This document shows positions 23,482 through 36,240 of a stretch of 64,000 bases of DNA, one piece after another. The stretch covers positions 9,015,238 to 9,079,237 of the forward strand of contig NC_037265.1 of assembly GCF_000002425.4 (NCBI RefSeq), given 5' to 3'. The notes beneath the pieces are model-generated. The model was not told the origin of the DNA. It saw only the letters and a list, made by a program, of their open reading frames with translations, and made no database searches. The DNA comes from Physcomitrium patens. Lineage: Eukaryota > Streptophyta > Bryopsida > Funariales > Funariaceae. Both the position numbers and the translations under genes were made by a program. Numbering within the stretch: position 1 is the first letter of the stretch; each line of letters begins with the position of its first letter.

Positions 23482-23704
23482 TATCAACCAAAACCAATCT
23501 TAAAAGCCACTATCAAAAGAAAATTAAAGTTATACAAATTCTATAGTAATCTTTTTAAACAACCTCTTCTCAAAGTAATAATCAAATTATATTCTACAAC
23601 CAACTAAAAACTACTAACATGGCTCTCACCATGTTACTTAATAAGTTATATATTAATTACATAATTACATTATTTTCATATAGTAGCCAAACCATAACAC
23701 GAAA
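23482..23704 (-). mobile_element. Solo lineage-1 LTR, right part (F)
   Basis: Continuation of 16,005-17,104 after D, ending ACCATAACACGAAA, comparable with the C LTR end GTTACAACACGACA. Followed by ACGG, the probable second copy of a 4-bp duplication (TCGG on the left). Confidence 0.65.
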
Positions 23705-24000
23705 ACGGATTCATTTTATATTTCATGTATTTTTTTTTGAGCCATATGAAATAGTTAATATCTCAAGAAGAAGACAAATATCACTTCTTTTTATAAAAAT
23801 AGATAATAATTAAAAATTTGAAGTAGAAGAAATTTTAGATTCAAAGAGATATTAAAATAGTTTGGAATATCTTATTCATTGGCATAGATATGATATTAAT
23901 GAACGTATATAAAAGTGAATAAAAAATCTTATAAATGTAATAAAGAAGTTTGAGGCTTTTTATTTACAACACCCATCAAAATCAAGATAAAAATTAGCAA
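23705..24000 (+). pseudogene. Relic chromovirus integrase C-terminus and chromodomain, right part
   Basis: Continues the relic interrupted at 16,004: HFIFHVFFFEPYEIVNISRRRQ, then a degenerate chromodomain near 23,815-23,950 (EEILDSKRY, LEYLIHWHRYDINE) and the tail matching HPSKSR. Frame is open in pieces only. Joining it with 15,408-16,004 in the mind gives a colinear integrase end, which supports the nested reading. Confidence 0.7.
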
Positions 24001-24090
24001 ATCTTTGATACAAAAAAAAAAGATTCAAAGAAGATAGCATTCTACCTTCTATATTATTTTGTAGTTTTATGTATTTATGATAATAAAGAG

Positions 24091-24513
24091 ATAGAAAACC
24101 AATAACTAATAGATTCAATGCAAGAGCTATTATTTGCTGATTTATTGAATAAGACATTACAATGGTCATAACCATCAAGATAATATAATTGAAATAAAGA
24201 TCCTCAAGAACAATATATTCTTTCTCAAATAGATGGTAAGATATACTATTTTTAGTATTACAACCTTAGAAGGGACTTTCAATGTTTGATAATTTTATAA
24301 GAGGTAAAAATAATTCTTGATGATATTCTAAATATTTTATTTGAAGAGAGTTATGAAGGCCTCAACAACAATCAAATAATAAGATGGTCTTTCCATCCAA
24401 ATATGAGACACTATCAATGGCTACAAGGATCTATTAACCATCTTTGAAGAAAACAAAGATCAAGGTATGTAGCAAATATAATTTGCCACATCTTGGATTT
24501 CCTCAACATATGA
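24091..24513 (+). pseudogene. ORF3 relic copy 2 (accessory ORF)
   Basis: Plus-strand counterpart of the ORF3 of D, downstream of the relic chromodomain. Readable parts include SYEGLNNNQIIRWS and RHYQWLQGSINHL, then stop, then RYVANIICHILDFLNI. The initiator ATG has become ATA. At the codon that is TGA in D this copy has CAA. Position between chromodomain and LTR is the same as in B and D. Confidence 0.7.
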
Positions 24514-24553
24514 TAATTGCTCCTTGTAAAACTTGTACTTAGAAAAAAAATAA

Positions 24554-25080
24554 TATCATAGACATATATATTTATTCCAATATTTATCTATATAGTTAAA
24601 TAGAAATAAATAAAAATAGATTAATTTTATAATATCTTTTGAAAAAGCTTCTTAGAAGCTTTATAGATTTAATTTTGACTTTACACATATTTATAGTTGA
24701 TTGATAGGTTAGAGACTTGATCAACAAGTTAGCTACCTATCACAATTCTTGATAGTTTGTGGAATAAGTTAATTATGTGGTACACATATAGAAAACTTGT
24801 TTTGTAAGTGAAGACATGTATCTTACAAATTCAACACATATTGGAGGTTTTATAGAACATTGCCACATAGCTCCTAGTGACATAGTATATATAGAGGCAA
24901 GAATGAAGTCTTTTTCACTCTTGTCAATGTTTTTTTAGTCTTTAATCTTATTTTAATTTTTTTTGTCTTTATATCTTTTTGTCTTTTTGTCTTTAACAAT
25001 AGTAATTCTAGTTTGATATATTACTATCTTTTAAGTGAATTTTTAATCTTTTTGAGTGATACAAGAATGTATTGATTTTT
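24554..25080 (+). mobile_element. D-type 3' LTR relic, plus orientation
   Basis: Begins TATCATAGAC after a decayed purine tract and aligns with the D LTR: AAGCTTCTTAGAAGC, the ACACATATTGGAGG stretch, TATATATAGAGGCAAGAATGAAG with the partner CACTCTTGTC. Very AT-rich. The right boundary is indistinct, near a run of T at 25,077-25,098. Confidence 0.65.
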
Positions 25081-25099
25081 TTTTTTTTTTTTTTTTTTG

Positions 25100-25742
25100 A
25101 GATTCATGTTCTTAACAAATATGTACTTAAAATCAAACCCTGTAAATAAGAGGTCATTTTGTGATTATTTTGAAAGCACTAGGAAAGAGATTGTATATAT
25201 TTTATATTTTATTTTTTTATTGAGTTAATATCTTGTTGAATTATGGATCTCTATTAAAATTTGGTTGTTACTTTATTGAAGGTTATTAAATTAAAAGATT
25301 CTTCTATCATTCCAAGGAAGCAACCTATCTCAACATTTTTATGAATTTTTATTTGGTAATAGCTATATGAGGTCATTGTTTTAAGTTCAAGTTGTCTTGA
25401 AGTCAAGTAGATAGCTCTTGAGTGCAAGGTAGGAATTTTCTTTAAGTTGGCGGTTTGATATGTGGTATAGTAAATTTTGATTGCAAAATGGTTTCAATAA
25501 GAAGTGTAGAATCATGATCAAAAGGGATTGCAAAGGCAATTGGTATTATTTTTTTTAAAGGTGGATATTCAAGGACTATATTAGTTGATGCAATAGAATC
25601 AAAATCCTATGGAGATATAGCTATTGTATTAAATTTTTTAGATTGACATATTTCTATTAAGTCTAAGATTGGTAAAAGTGTAAGTTGGTTGATTTTTAGA
25701 AGCCATGACACAATGTTATTTTTATTAAAGCAAATATTACAA
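25100..25742. other. Unassigned AT-rich stretch
   Basis: About 640 bp between a chromovirus LTR relic and a lineage-1 LTR. I see no ORF above 60 codons, no motif of gag or pol and no clear repeat of other parts of the window. It may be old host DNA or an unrecognisable element relic. Confidence 0.4.
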
Positions 25743-27250
25743 TGTCATGTGATAATAAAATTATATGGTAAAAAGTAAAAATATGGATGTTATTATTGAA
25801 GAGCATAATAAAAATATGTAATAAAAAATAATAAAAATAATAAAAAATTAATTAAAAATTATTTTAATATTATTTTTTATAGAAAGGACTTCTATTTATT
25901 TTGTAGGAACATAAAAGCCTCAAATCAAAATAAATGACATGAGCAAAAAATATAGACATCTTTAAAAAAGAATTAATAATGGATTTAAACAAAGTTATCA
26001 CAAATTACCAAAAATTTATAATTAAAAAGGACTAGTTGTGAATCTAGATCAAAATTAGACTCCAAGGAACAAAACCATGTATATACAATAATTTTGGAGT
26101 TTTTTGTCAATTAAAAAGTTAAATTTGAGAGAAAACTTGAAGAAAGGTTTTTGAGTATTGATTTCATGTCATTTATATTAATATTAAGATTTTGAGGGAT
26201 TTTCAAAGTTAGTAATGTATTTGGTGAATTTGGATTTAAAAAAATAAAAATAAGTTTACAAATTTCAAAATTTTGTGAGATTTGTAGCATGTTTATAAGT
26301 AAAAATTGAGAAGTTTGTTGTTGTGTATGTTGTAAATATTTGTGAGAAATTTGAGGTAAATCAAACAATTAGATTAAAGAATATAAGGATTTTTATGGAT
26401 TATGGTCTTGAAAATTGGGATTTAGAAGACTAGTGAAGATTTCTAAGATATCTATTAATCCGCCAATTGGATTGAAATAAAATTTTGTTTAAAGATAGTT
26501 AGCTTGATTTTTGAAAATTATAAAAAATTTAAAACAAATGAAATAGTGAAATGAAGAGATTATGACTCAGGAATATCAACATCAAGATTGGAGAAGGAGA
26601 TTGGTCGACCTCCAAGCACAGTTTTGAGATTATCATATATTTTTTATGTACAATCTTCTTCAAATTTTTTTTACTTATTGCTAATTTGATTTTTACAAGG
26701 TATAAAAATTTTAAGTCAAAATCAAAAATTCCATCATTAATTATTGAATTTTTAATTTACTGTAAGATTTATTAAAAATTTATTCAAGTTTTAAGATATG
26801 ATTTAGGATTGATTAGGATTGATTTAGGATATAGGATTTAAGATTTGTCAAAGGCTTAGTTAATATTTTTAATTTTATTTGAATTTGATAAAGATTCATT
26901 TAATATTTATTTAAAATCTCTATTTTAAAATTACTACAGGATTTTTTTTAAAGTTTCTAATTCTAATATTTTTTAAAAAATATTTTTATTTTTTTAAAGG
27001 ATTTTTTTATATATTTTTTAAAGATTTATTTTTTTATTTTTTTAGATTAATTTATGATTTTTTTGTATTTTTTTTAAAAAATTTAAAAAATTTATTTTAA
27101 ATTTATTAAAGTTTAATTAGGTTTATTAAAGATTATTTAAAGTTTATTTAAGATTCTATTAGATTTAATAGGATTGTTGTTATATTTATACTTATCTTCC
27201 ACAACTAGGTGCCCAATGCATTCAAAAGCCAAAACTTATGTAATATACCA
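25743..27250 (+). mobile_element. Old solo lineage-1 LTR (LTR2), plus orientation
   Basis: Starts TGTCATGTGA and matches the reverse complement of 30,561-32,217 closely in its first 150 bp. Then it follows the A LTR (GGACTTCTATTTATTTTGTAGGAAC, the LTR-internal text corresponding to A positions 1-400) and ends with the LTR end (ACTAGGTGCCCAATGCATTC, TAATATACCA). The GGATTTAGG array is reduced to traces. No target duplication recognised. Confidence 0.7.
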
Positions 27251-27507
27251 ATGAGATATAATCAACGAATGATTCACTGATATACATATCTGATATCTTT
27301 TTGTCTCTTCATCATAATTGAAAAATATACTAGTTTTAGTTTTGACTTGTAGCTTATCACGTTGGTCTTTTTTTGTACATATGTAGATCTGAGACCCAAA
27401 AAGTTATAAGAAAAACAAATCAAGAGTTTGTTTTAGAAGTTTTTGAAATAAATTTATTTGATTGAATATATGTAAATTGGATACATATTAGAGGTTCTAT
27501 TGAACAT
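27251..27507 (+). mobile_element. D-type LTR fragment, left part
   Basis: The second half (about 27,380-27,507) matches the middle of the D LTR (ACACATATTAGAGG, then TCTATTGAACAT). Interrupted by LTR3 and resumed at 29,054. The first 130 bp are unassigned. Confidence 0.5.
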
Positions 27508-29053
27508 CGTCATGATATAATACGACTAATGAATTAAAGAGAAGAAAATATTATGTTATAGAATAACTTATTTTAAAATATTATAATACTTTTTTTTAAA
27601 ATATATAGATAATAGCCAAAAAGATAATAAAATTAAAAAGTGCTAATACTGTCTTTTTACAAAATCGGCTTCTATTTACTTTGTAGGGCCATAAATAAGG
27701 AAAAAAAAGTAGATTGGAAAATTAAATAATGTAGGCAAGTGTAAGAAACATTTAAGAATAGATTTTAGTAAAATTTACTTTAAGAAGCCAAGAATTGATA
27801 TTCAGAGAGGACTAGTTGTCAACCTAGGTCAAAATCAAATCCCAAGGCACAAAACCACATATCTATGGTGATTCTAAGGTTTTTTGGTACATTGAAGAAT
27901 AAAATTTGAGAGAAAACTCGAGGAGAGATTTTTAGGCATTAATTTCATGTTATTTGAATTAATATAGAAATTTTGAGAGATTTTCAAAATTAATCATGTT
28001 CTTGATAGAATTAGGATTTAGAAAATAAAAATATTTTTATAAATTTGAAAGTTTCTTGACTTTTGTAGAGTGTGTACAAGTGAATTTTAAAAAATGCATT
28101 GGTATACTAGTTTTAAATGTATATAAATTTTTTGAAGTCAAACAAAAAATATAAATTTGAAATATATAAAGGTTTTTGTAGATTGAAATCTAAAAAATTA
28201 AGGTTTGAGGATCAGTGAATGTTCTTAAGATCTTTAGTAATTTATCAATTGGATTGAAGTGAAATTTTTTTGTATAGATACCAAAGTTGATTTCTAACCT
28301 TTAGATAAAATTTGAGAGTAATTCAATAGTTCAAAAAAGAGATATTAGTACTCGAAGTTTAATATTTAGGTTGGAATAGAAGGCAGCTTAACATCTAATT
28401 GGATTATCTTGTATCTCTCTTAATTAGTAAGTGTGATTGATTTCATCTTTTTTGTATTTATTTCTAACTAAGGTATTAGAAAGTGTAAAATTTTTGAGTT
28501 GATATCAATGGTTTGATTATTAATTGTTGAAATTCTATTTTTTGTAGGATTTATTAAGAGTTTTTTTAAGATCTAGGATTTATTAAGAGTTTTTTTAAGA
28601 TCTAGGATTTGATCAGGATTTTTTTTAGGATTTGGTCTAAGATTTGATTAAGATTAGAATTTGCTTAGAATTTGATTTAAAACTTGTCTAGGATTTTTTT
28701 AAGATTTAGAATTTCATTAAGATTTTATTAAGATTTGATCTAGGATTTGATTAAGATTTAATTCGGATTTTAATTATGTTTTGACCTAGGATTTGATTAA
28801 GATTCAATTAGGATTTTAATTAGGATTATATTAAATTTTCAATTTTCTAATATTTCTTTAGGATTCTTTATGTTTCATTTGTGACTTCTTTTAAATTTAT
28901 TTTAATAGGTTAAAGTTTAATTAGGTTATTAAAGATTACTTGAAGTTTATTTAAGGCTCTATTAGACTTGGTAGAATTATTGTTGCATTATTACTTACCT
29001 TCCACAACTAAGTATCTGGTACATTCTCAAACAAGAATACACATAATACAACA
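27508..29053 (+). mobile_element. Old solo lineage-1 LTR (LTR3), plus orientation
   Basis: About 1,546 bp, ending in ATAATACAACA like the A LTR end CATTACAACA. It follows A closely (GCTAATACTGTC, CTTCTATTTACTTTGTAG, CACATAATACAACA). ACAT stands on both sides (27,504-27,507 and 29,054-29,057), a 4-bp target duplication inside a chromovirus LTR whose halves join colinearly. Confidence 0.75.
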
Positions 29054-29300
29054 ACATTTCCATGTAGCTTCTAATAAGATAGTATATATGGAGACAATAG
29101 TGAAGTCTTCTTTATTCTTGTCAACGCCTTTCTTATTTTTAGTCTAATCTCAATAGTCTATATGCTTATTATCTTTGGCAATAACTATTTTAGTCCTAAT
29201 ATTATAATACTTTTGGAGTGAATATTTATTCTACTTAAGTTATACAAGAGTGTTTTGAGATTACTCTTGTTTTAATTCATGTCTTTGATAATTTGATAAG
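29054..29300 (+). mobile_element. D-type LTR fragment, right part
   Basis: Continuation of the D-like LTR after LTR3: CATGTAGCTTCTAATAAG, ATAGTATATATGGAGACAATAGTGAAG with the partner TTTATTCTTGTC of the TATA-side inverted repeat, then the LTR 3' part. The end is not sharply defined. Confidence 0.6.
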
Positions 29301-30560
29301 AATAGAGATTTATTTATTTATTTATTTATATTTTAGAATTGAATAAATTACTTCACTTCTATTATTATATGTAAACGTTGCAAATTTTTGTAGATCTTTA
29401 TAAGCTGAAACTAATCTTTTTTTATTTTAAAAATATATATATTTTTTTAAAAAAGTAGATCATTCTACTTTATAGAAATTTTTATTTGACATTAGAGGTT
29501 ACAAATTACCTTCTTCTAATTTAACTTATGGATTTATTGAGTTATTTGAAATAGAAGAAAAAATCATGGATGCTATACTTGATAGAAGTGAAAATAGATT
29601 TACAATTTTCATAGATCTTTATAAGCTTCTCAATATTCTTAGGATAGAAATTTTATGCATCATCAATGCCAACTACAAATGAATTATTCTTACATCTTTG
29701 AAAGAAGTTTAGAATCTATGCCAAGAATTTTTGTAGTTGAGGAAAAAAAAATAGTTCAATATTACAACCAAATCCAAGAAGTCTTACTTTTATAAGCACA
29801 AAAAGAGCAAAGATTAATATGCCTAAGAAATTTGATAGAAAAAGATCAAAATTTTGAGGATTTTTGCAACAAGTCAAGTTCTATCTTAGGTTGCAAACAT
29901 TCCAATACCTTAATGGATTTACTCAAGTTAGATTTATAGGTATACTTTCATTTAGAACAGCTCTATTTTAGTTTATACTTTTGATAGAAAAGGATTCACA
30001 ACTCTTTTATAATTTGAATTCATTTCTAGAAGTATTTATGGCCATATTTGGAAAAAATAATCAAAAAAAGATAAAAAAGATAAAGTTCTTATTTTTACAA
30101 CAAGAATCATGATTAGCCACTATGTATGCTACTAAATTCCAAAACCTTGCTTGTAACGTAGACTAAAATGATAAATTTCTTATCAATCAATTTCAATATG
30201 GATTGAAGAACAATTCTAAAGATTTGTTATTAATAATATCAAAAATAGATTCTTTAAAATAATTTATTTTTTAAGCAATTGTATATAACAATTGACTAAT
30301 TAAAAGGCATTAAGAATAAAGATTTGACTAAAGAAGAACTAATTAAGTAATGATGATAATTCCTAAGTTTTTAAAAACTTATTCATGAAGACCAAATACA
30401 ATAAAATTGATATGATATGTTTTAAACCTCTCATTGAGCACAAAAAGATTTAACATTGACAAAAAGATCTATGCTTATATTATATTATATTATAAAGAAA
30501 CTAACTACACTGCTTAACATTGTTTAAAGAAGTAATCTAATCACAAAATGAAAAGCTTAG
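29300..30560 (+). pseudogene. gag: Relic chromovirus leader and gag
   Basis: A leader hairpin relic (TTAGAGGTTACAAATTACC near 29,484) precedes gag. Gag text is recognisable across stops: MPKKFDRKRSKF near 29,818, FIGILSFRTALF, the NQFQYGLKNNSKDLL stretch near 30,180-30,220 and a worn zinc knuckle (LCLYYI) near 30,465. Strongly AT-shifted. Truncated at 30,560 by a minus-strand LTR. Confidence 0.7.
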
Positions 30561-32217
30561 TATTGTATTATATATATTCTTACTTGAAAATGCATGAAGC
30601 ACTTAGTTGTGAAAGGTAAGTAGAAATGCAACAACAACCCTATCAAGTCTAATAGAGTCTTAAATAAATTTTAAGTAATCTTTAATAATCCTAATCAAAT
30701 TATAATCAATTAAAAGTAAATTTTTAAAAAATTTTCAAAAAAAACACAAAGAAGTCATAAATTAATTTTAAAAAAAATAATAAAGAAATCCTAAAGAAAT
30801 ATAAAATATAATCCTAAAAAAATAATAATAATCTTAAAAAAAATATAAAAAATAGAAAATTTTAAAGAAATAATAAAAATAATTTAAAATTACTAAAAAT
30901 AAAAATATAAAATAATTCCTAAATAAATCCTTAATAAATATTAATTTAATTTTAATTAATCCTAATTAAAATCTTAATAAATCATAATAAAATTTTAGAT
31001 CAAATCCTAATTAAATCCTAATTAAAATTCTAATTAAAATCATTATAAATCTTAATCAAATTCTAGATCAAATCTTAATCAAATCCTAGCAAAATTCTAA
31101 ATCTTAATCAATTCTAATGAAGACCTAAATCGTAAATAAATCCTAATCGAATTCCAAGAAAATTCTAAATAAATCTTAATTAATAATTATAGCTATTTAA
31201 AACCTCAATAAATATTAATTGAATAATTCATCTTGATTAAAATTTCATTTAAATTTCAATTGATAAGCAATTATTAATTATACAAAATTTGAGAAGAATC
31301 AAAATATTCAATTAGAAGAAAAGCTCCCAAAACCTCTTAGTTATTGGCCGCCCTCCTTCCTTGACCTAAATGTTGATCTTCTAATAACGATTTCTCCTTG
31401 TTAAACTATTCAATTGCTTAAAAAATTAAATTTTATATAGATATTTAAGTCTTAATTTTTCTTACCAATTTTTTTTTAAATTAAATTAGTAGATATTCTT
31501 AAATCATTAAGTCATTCACTGATCCTAAATTTTATTTATTCAAGACCATAATCCACAAAAATTCACATACCGTTCAATCTAACTATTAAATTGACTTTAC
31601 ATTTTTTACACACATTTAAAATAAGTACAATGACAAAGTATCAAAATTTCACCTATAAATATACTAAAAAACTCACAAAATTATCAAGTTTATAAAATTA
31701 ATTTTATTTTTCAAAATCTTAATCCACCAAGTACATCCTTAATTTTGAAAATCCCTCAAAATCTTAATATTAATCCAAATGACATGAGACTAACTCTTAA
31801 AAATCTCTTTACAATTTTATTTCCTAATTCCACTCTCCAATTGGTAAAAAAATCCAAGAATTTCTATTTATATATAATTTTGTGCCTTAGAATTTGATTT
31901 TAATATAGATTCATAATTAGTCTTCTTCAAGTATCAATTTTTGATAATTTGAGGTAATTTTTATTTAAATTTATTTTTAATTTTTTTCTTAAGATGCCTA
32001 TATTACTTCTTTATCTCATTTACTTTGATTTGATATATTTATATTTCTACAAAATAAATAGAAGTTTTTTCTATAAAAAATAAGATTAAGATTAAAAAAA
32101 TTATTACCTTCATATCATTTATCCTTGTTTTTCTATTACATCTTTTTATTAGGTTCTTATATAATAATATCTATATTTTTATTTTTCACCATATAGTCAT
32201 GTAATTATATGACAACA
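30561..32217 (-). mobile_element. Old solo lineage-1 LTR (LTR4), minus orientation
   Basis: Left end is the reverse complement of the A-type LTR end (TTACTTGAAAATGCATGAAGCAC, CTTAGTTGTG), right end ATATGACAACA. The middle has the complement of the GGATTTGATTAGG array (AAATCCTAATTAAATCC near 31,000-31,150). About 1.66 kb. No internal lineage-1 sequence is attached on either side. No clear duplication. Confidence 0.7.
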
Positions 32218-32278
32218 ATTATTAAAGAAGATAATATATTCAAAAATAAATATTTCAACTTTAATAAAGACTATGAGG

Positions 32279-33634
32279 TGTCGTACTATATATTGTCTTA
32301 TTTAGAAATGCATTGGGTATTTGGCTGTAAAAGGTGAGGTTTTATTTTACAAGTATCTAAGAATTCTAATATGTTTTATTCTTGTAAGAAGAATATAATT
32401 TGAATTTTAATTCAAAGTGCTTAAATTCAATACAAAATACTCAAAAATATTGTTTTTAATAATTTCAACTATATATAAATTCTAATTGACTTATTACTTT
32501 TATTATTAAGTAATTTTTATTTTTCTTTGCAAGTCCTAATCCTAATTAATAAACTTTAGCAAACTATAGCTCCTAATTTAATTGTATACTTGGAGCAAAA
32601 TTTTGCACACAAATGCCGTTGTAAGTCTTCTATGTGCTTAAAAGAATTCATCCCAATTCAACTTATAGATTATGAAAAAATGCCCAAAATCCACACTAAT
32701 ATTACTTGGCCATGAATTTGAAAGTTGATGCAAATGTTCCAGTAAAGATTTTTTTTTTTTTTTTTTTTTTTTCCCAATTATTAACTTTAATTTAAAATTA
32801 ATGTATAGCTTTATCTTCAAGTCTTCTAATACCATGCCAAATTTTACTTTGATCCAACTAATAGATCATTAAATATTATAGAAATTCCACCTATCTTCAA
32901 ATTTTCAACTTTTGATCCTTCTTATATCAAAACCTAAATATCTCCCAACTATATTATTAGATTATTATAATATTTTATATACATTTAGTACATCCAATTA
33001 ACCAAGTATTATTAAAATTTTAAATTATAGATGTGATACCAATTTTATGAACTAGCTAAGAGTGCTAGCCTAATTATATTGCATAAATTCTAAATCACTA
33101 GTACAAATCCCGACTTTGAATAATAATTGCAAAGTCAAACCAAATCCTAAAAAAACAAATCTTATGACTTTGGAATAAGCTCTAAGCTAGCTCTTCAATT
33201 CTAATTGTTGATCTACAAATGCTCCCCTATTTTATCCTAGGTGGTCATTTAAGTCGCTAAAGGTCAGATCTTGATCCTATCTCACAAATGGTCAATCCCT
33301 AGGTACCAACCTAACCTATCTTAAGGATTTTTTAACCCAATCCTATCCTCAACTTGGCGCTAGCATCAACCATGCTAATTATTTATTTCTTTGAATCTGA
33401 TTTTATTAATTTATGATCTTTTGAAAGCAATAAAAGAGTCTATACTATCTAGAAGGTAAAATTATTAATCAACTTTTAACTTACTAACTATTAAGAAAAG
33501 AAAATAAACTAAGAGGCTTTTATAAAAGCCATGTTTAAATATCTTGAATTATTATCAATCCAAGATAATTAGATATTAATCATAAATTTATTTTTGATTA
33601 TATTTTCACTATATAGTTATATTCCAACATGTCA
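32279..33634 (-). mobile_element. Relic E 3' LTR
   Basis: Starts TGTCGTACTATATATTG and ends AACATGTCA on the plus strand, both matching the C LTR ends; about 1,356 bp. The next bases, TCTACCCTCTTTGAAC, are the worn polypurine tract (C has TCCACCCCCTCTGAAC). The 61 bp between this LTR and LTR4 are unassigned. Confidence 0.75.
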
Positions 33635-36240
33635 TCTACCCTCTTTGAACTTGTGCATCCTTTTGTATGCACCAAATGAACCATATGTCATAGTTGGCAT
33701 CACACCATCTCTTTATTTTTGCATTAAATCCTTCATTATCATTTCACCATCCATTTCAAAATAATTATCTTCTTCAAAAGTATTGATATCTTCAATATGA
33801 TCTTCTATATTGATTTCTCTATCTCCTCTTTTGAAAATCTTCATTTGCTTCTTAGTAATAGGTATCTTCAACCTTGTACCATCTAACTTCTTTAATGAAT
33901 ATGTGGCATTATCAAGAACCATTACCACTACATATGGTTCAAACCAATATTTTGAAAACTTGTCCTAAGGATTATATTGATTATTCAAATTGTTGTCATA
34001 AATAAGTATCCAATCACCTTCTTCAATTATTCTAGGCCTCAATTGATATTGCTTATGAAATCAAGTCTTACTCCCTAACCTTATCTTTTGTAACCTTTCT
34101 AATATTACTTCTACATCTTTTAATTTTTGTTCAAGTTGCCAAATTCTAATAGCCAATAATTTCTTCCTTATCAATCCATCTTTCCATAGTAGCATACTCT
34201 AAATTAGTACATGTTCTTCAATTGGCATAATTAATTATTGATATGTCATAAGTTCCACCGATATATATATATTGTCACTGAATTATGTGTTATTCAATCA
34301 ACCCATAATGTATAAGGCAATAATCAAGGCCATTCTCTCATTCTTCTATTGCAAGCTTCAATCAAGGATTTTACAATTGATAGATGTCTACATTCACTCT
34401 TTGCATTCCCCTCTAGATTATAAGTAGTAGTCAATGATAATTTAATTCCACATCTCTTAAAGAATTCACAAGCTTCATGTACACCCAATTCTCTATAATC
34501 TGCAGTAATCTTTTTTATACATCCATAGTGACAAATAAAATCCTCAAGTAAAAACTTGTAAATTTCTTTTGTAGACTTTGTTCTTAGTACATTCTACTTG
34601 GTTTGATAAATCTTCACAAGCCAAAACTAAATATCTCATTTGCTATAATTTCATTGACATAATAATTAAATCCATAATCTATTCAAAATGTATAGCCAAA
34701 GGATATGTTGGATATAAATAATTTTGATCTCATTTATTTGAATACATCTAACAAATTATATAAGATTCTACAAATGAAGCTACATCTCAATATACATTCT
34801 TATACCAATATCGTTCCTTCAATTTAACAAAAGTAGTCTAAATTTCTCTATGTTCCACTTATAAACTATCATAAAACTCCTTGAGTAGTCTTTGTTGATC
34901 TTTCTTGGTATCTACTACTTGTCATGGCATTATAATATTTGATTTTGGCCTCTTTTATAGAAATCTTCCTTGTTATACATACTTATATGTTTTTTTTTTT
35001 ATCTATTTAATTTTAGCAATCAACTAATTAACTAATTACAATTAGTAATCATACCAAGTAAAGGCAAACAATCCGTTTCAATTACCACCATTGCTCCAAT
35101 CAAATAATCTTTTTTTGCTTTCATAGCTGAAACAACTCCTTATAATTCCCTTTTTACTTATGAATATGCACATTGGCAAGTACTTCAAATCTTATTTCTA
35201 AATCTCACTTCAAATCTATATCCATTTGAATCATCTTAATCTACAATCTATCTAATAGAAATTGGACTAGTATCCAATATAAAAATTACTAGTCTATTGT
35301 ACGTATAATCAATTTTTCTCAAAGGTAATGTCAATAATTTCTTTAATCTTTGTACTGCTTTAATATGTTTTTTTTTCCATTTAAATTGATAGGCCTTATA
35401 TAACAATTTATACAATGGATCTCCTATGTGAATATAGTGAGGAATCTAAATATAATAAAATACACATGTACCTAAAAACCTATGAGTTTCTGTTAAAGAA
35501 CTACAATCTTCTTTCATTCTTCCAATTGCATCAACTTTGGTTGGATCTCATTTTTCCATAAAATCCATATAAATGTCCAAAAATTATGATGTCTTACACT
35601 CTAAATGTAGATTGTGCATCGAATAATGTAAGATGAACTTCTTCAAGCCAAGTTAATCTTATATATGATCAGCAATATACTTACGACACCTCTTCTTATT
35701 TAAAGTTTCATCCTTGTCTTCTTCTTTGTACTTCTTAATATAAACATCATCTAGAAAAAGTATAGCCTTCTCAAGAATAAAGTCCTTTAACACCTTATTC
35801 ATCCCATTCATCATATGCACAACTAAATTATCTATGCCTTAAGGAAGAGTACACATTCTAACTAGCCCAAGTAGTATTCTCATTGTTGTCATATCTCTAC
35901 TCTCTTCTGTAAGTCAAAATTGATTATAGTCCAAATATAAATCACTTATTGAATAGGTTGCCCTTCTTGCAAATATTTCAGTAAATTCATCTACTATTAG
36001 ACTAATTCTTAGATTTTTGATAGTTATCGCATTCATTGGTTTTATATCTTAAATAAATCATAATGATCTATTTTTTTTAGACAATGTAAACCATTGACTA
36101 GAATATATTGCAAAAGATGGCTCCAAAATCTTCATCTTCATCTTTTCTTTCAATAATTCCACTAAACTTGGTATATGTGCCCTTGATATTGAAATTGGCC
36201 TTAAGTTCCAAGGTACATGTGGTATAGTGAAAATAACCAT
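33635..36240 (-). pseudogene. pol: Relic E pol (RT, RNase H, integrase)
   Basis: Reading on the minus strand from right to left: RT near 36,240-35,560 with the FLDD-coding stretch near 35,745, RNase H near 35,420-34,990, integrase near 34,900-33,700, and the C-terminal part (DNATYSLKKLDGTRLKIPITKKQMKIFKRGD) at 33,928-33,713. All are colinear with C1 and C2 but full of stops and AT-shifted. At the codon after the integrase finger it has TAG where A, C1 and C2 have TAA. Confidence 0.8.

Noticed and set aside
32740..32775. Long T-run (also 25,077 and the 31-A run at 60,834) as retroposon poly-A tails
   Set aside because: Each lies within LTR sequence without a LINE/SINE body or flanking duplication; simple slippage is enough.
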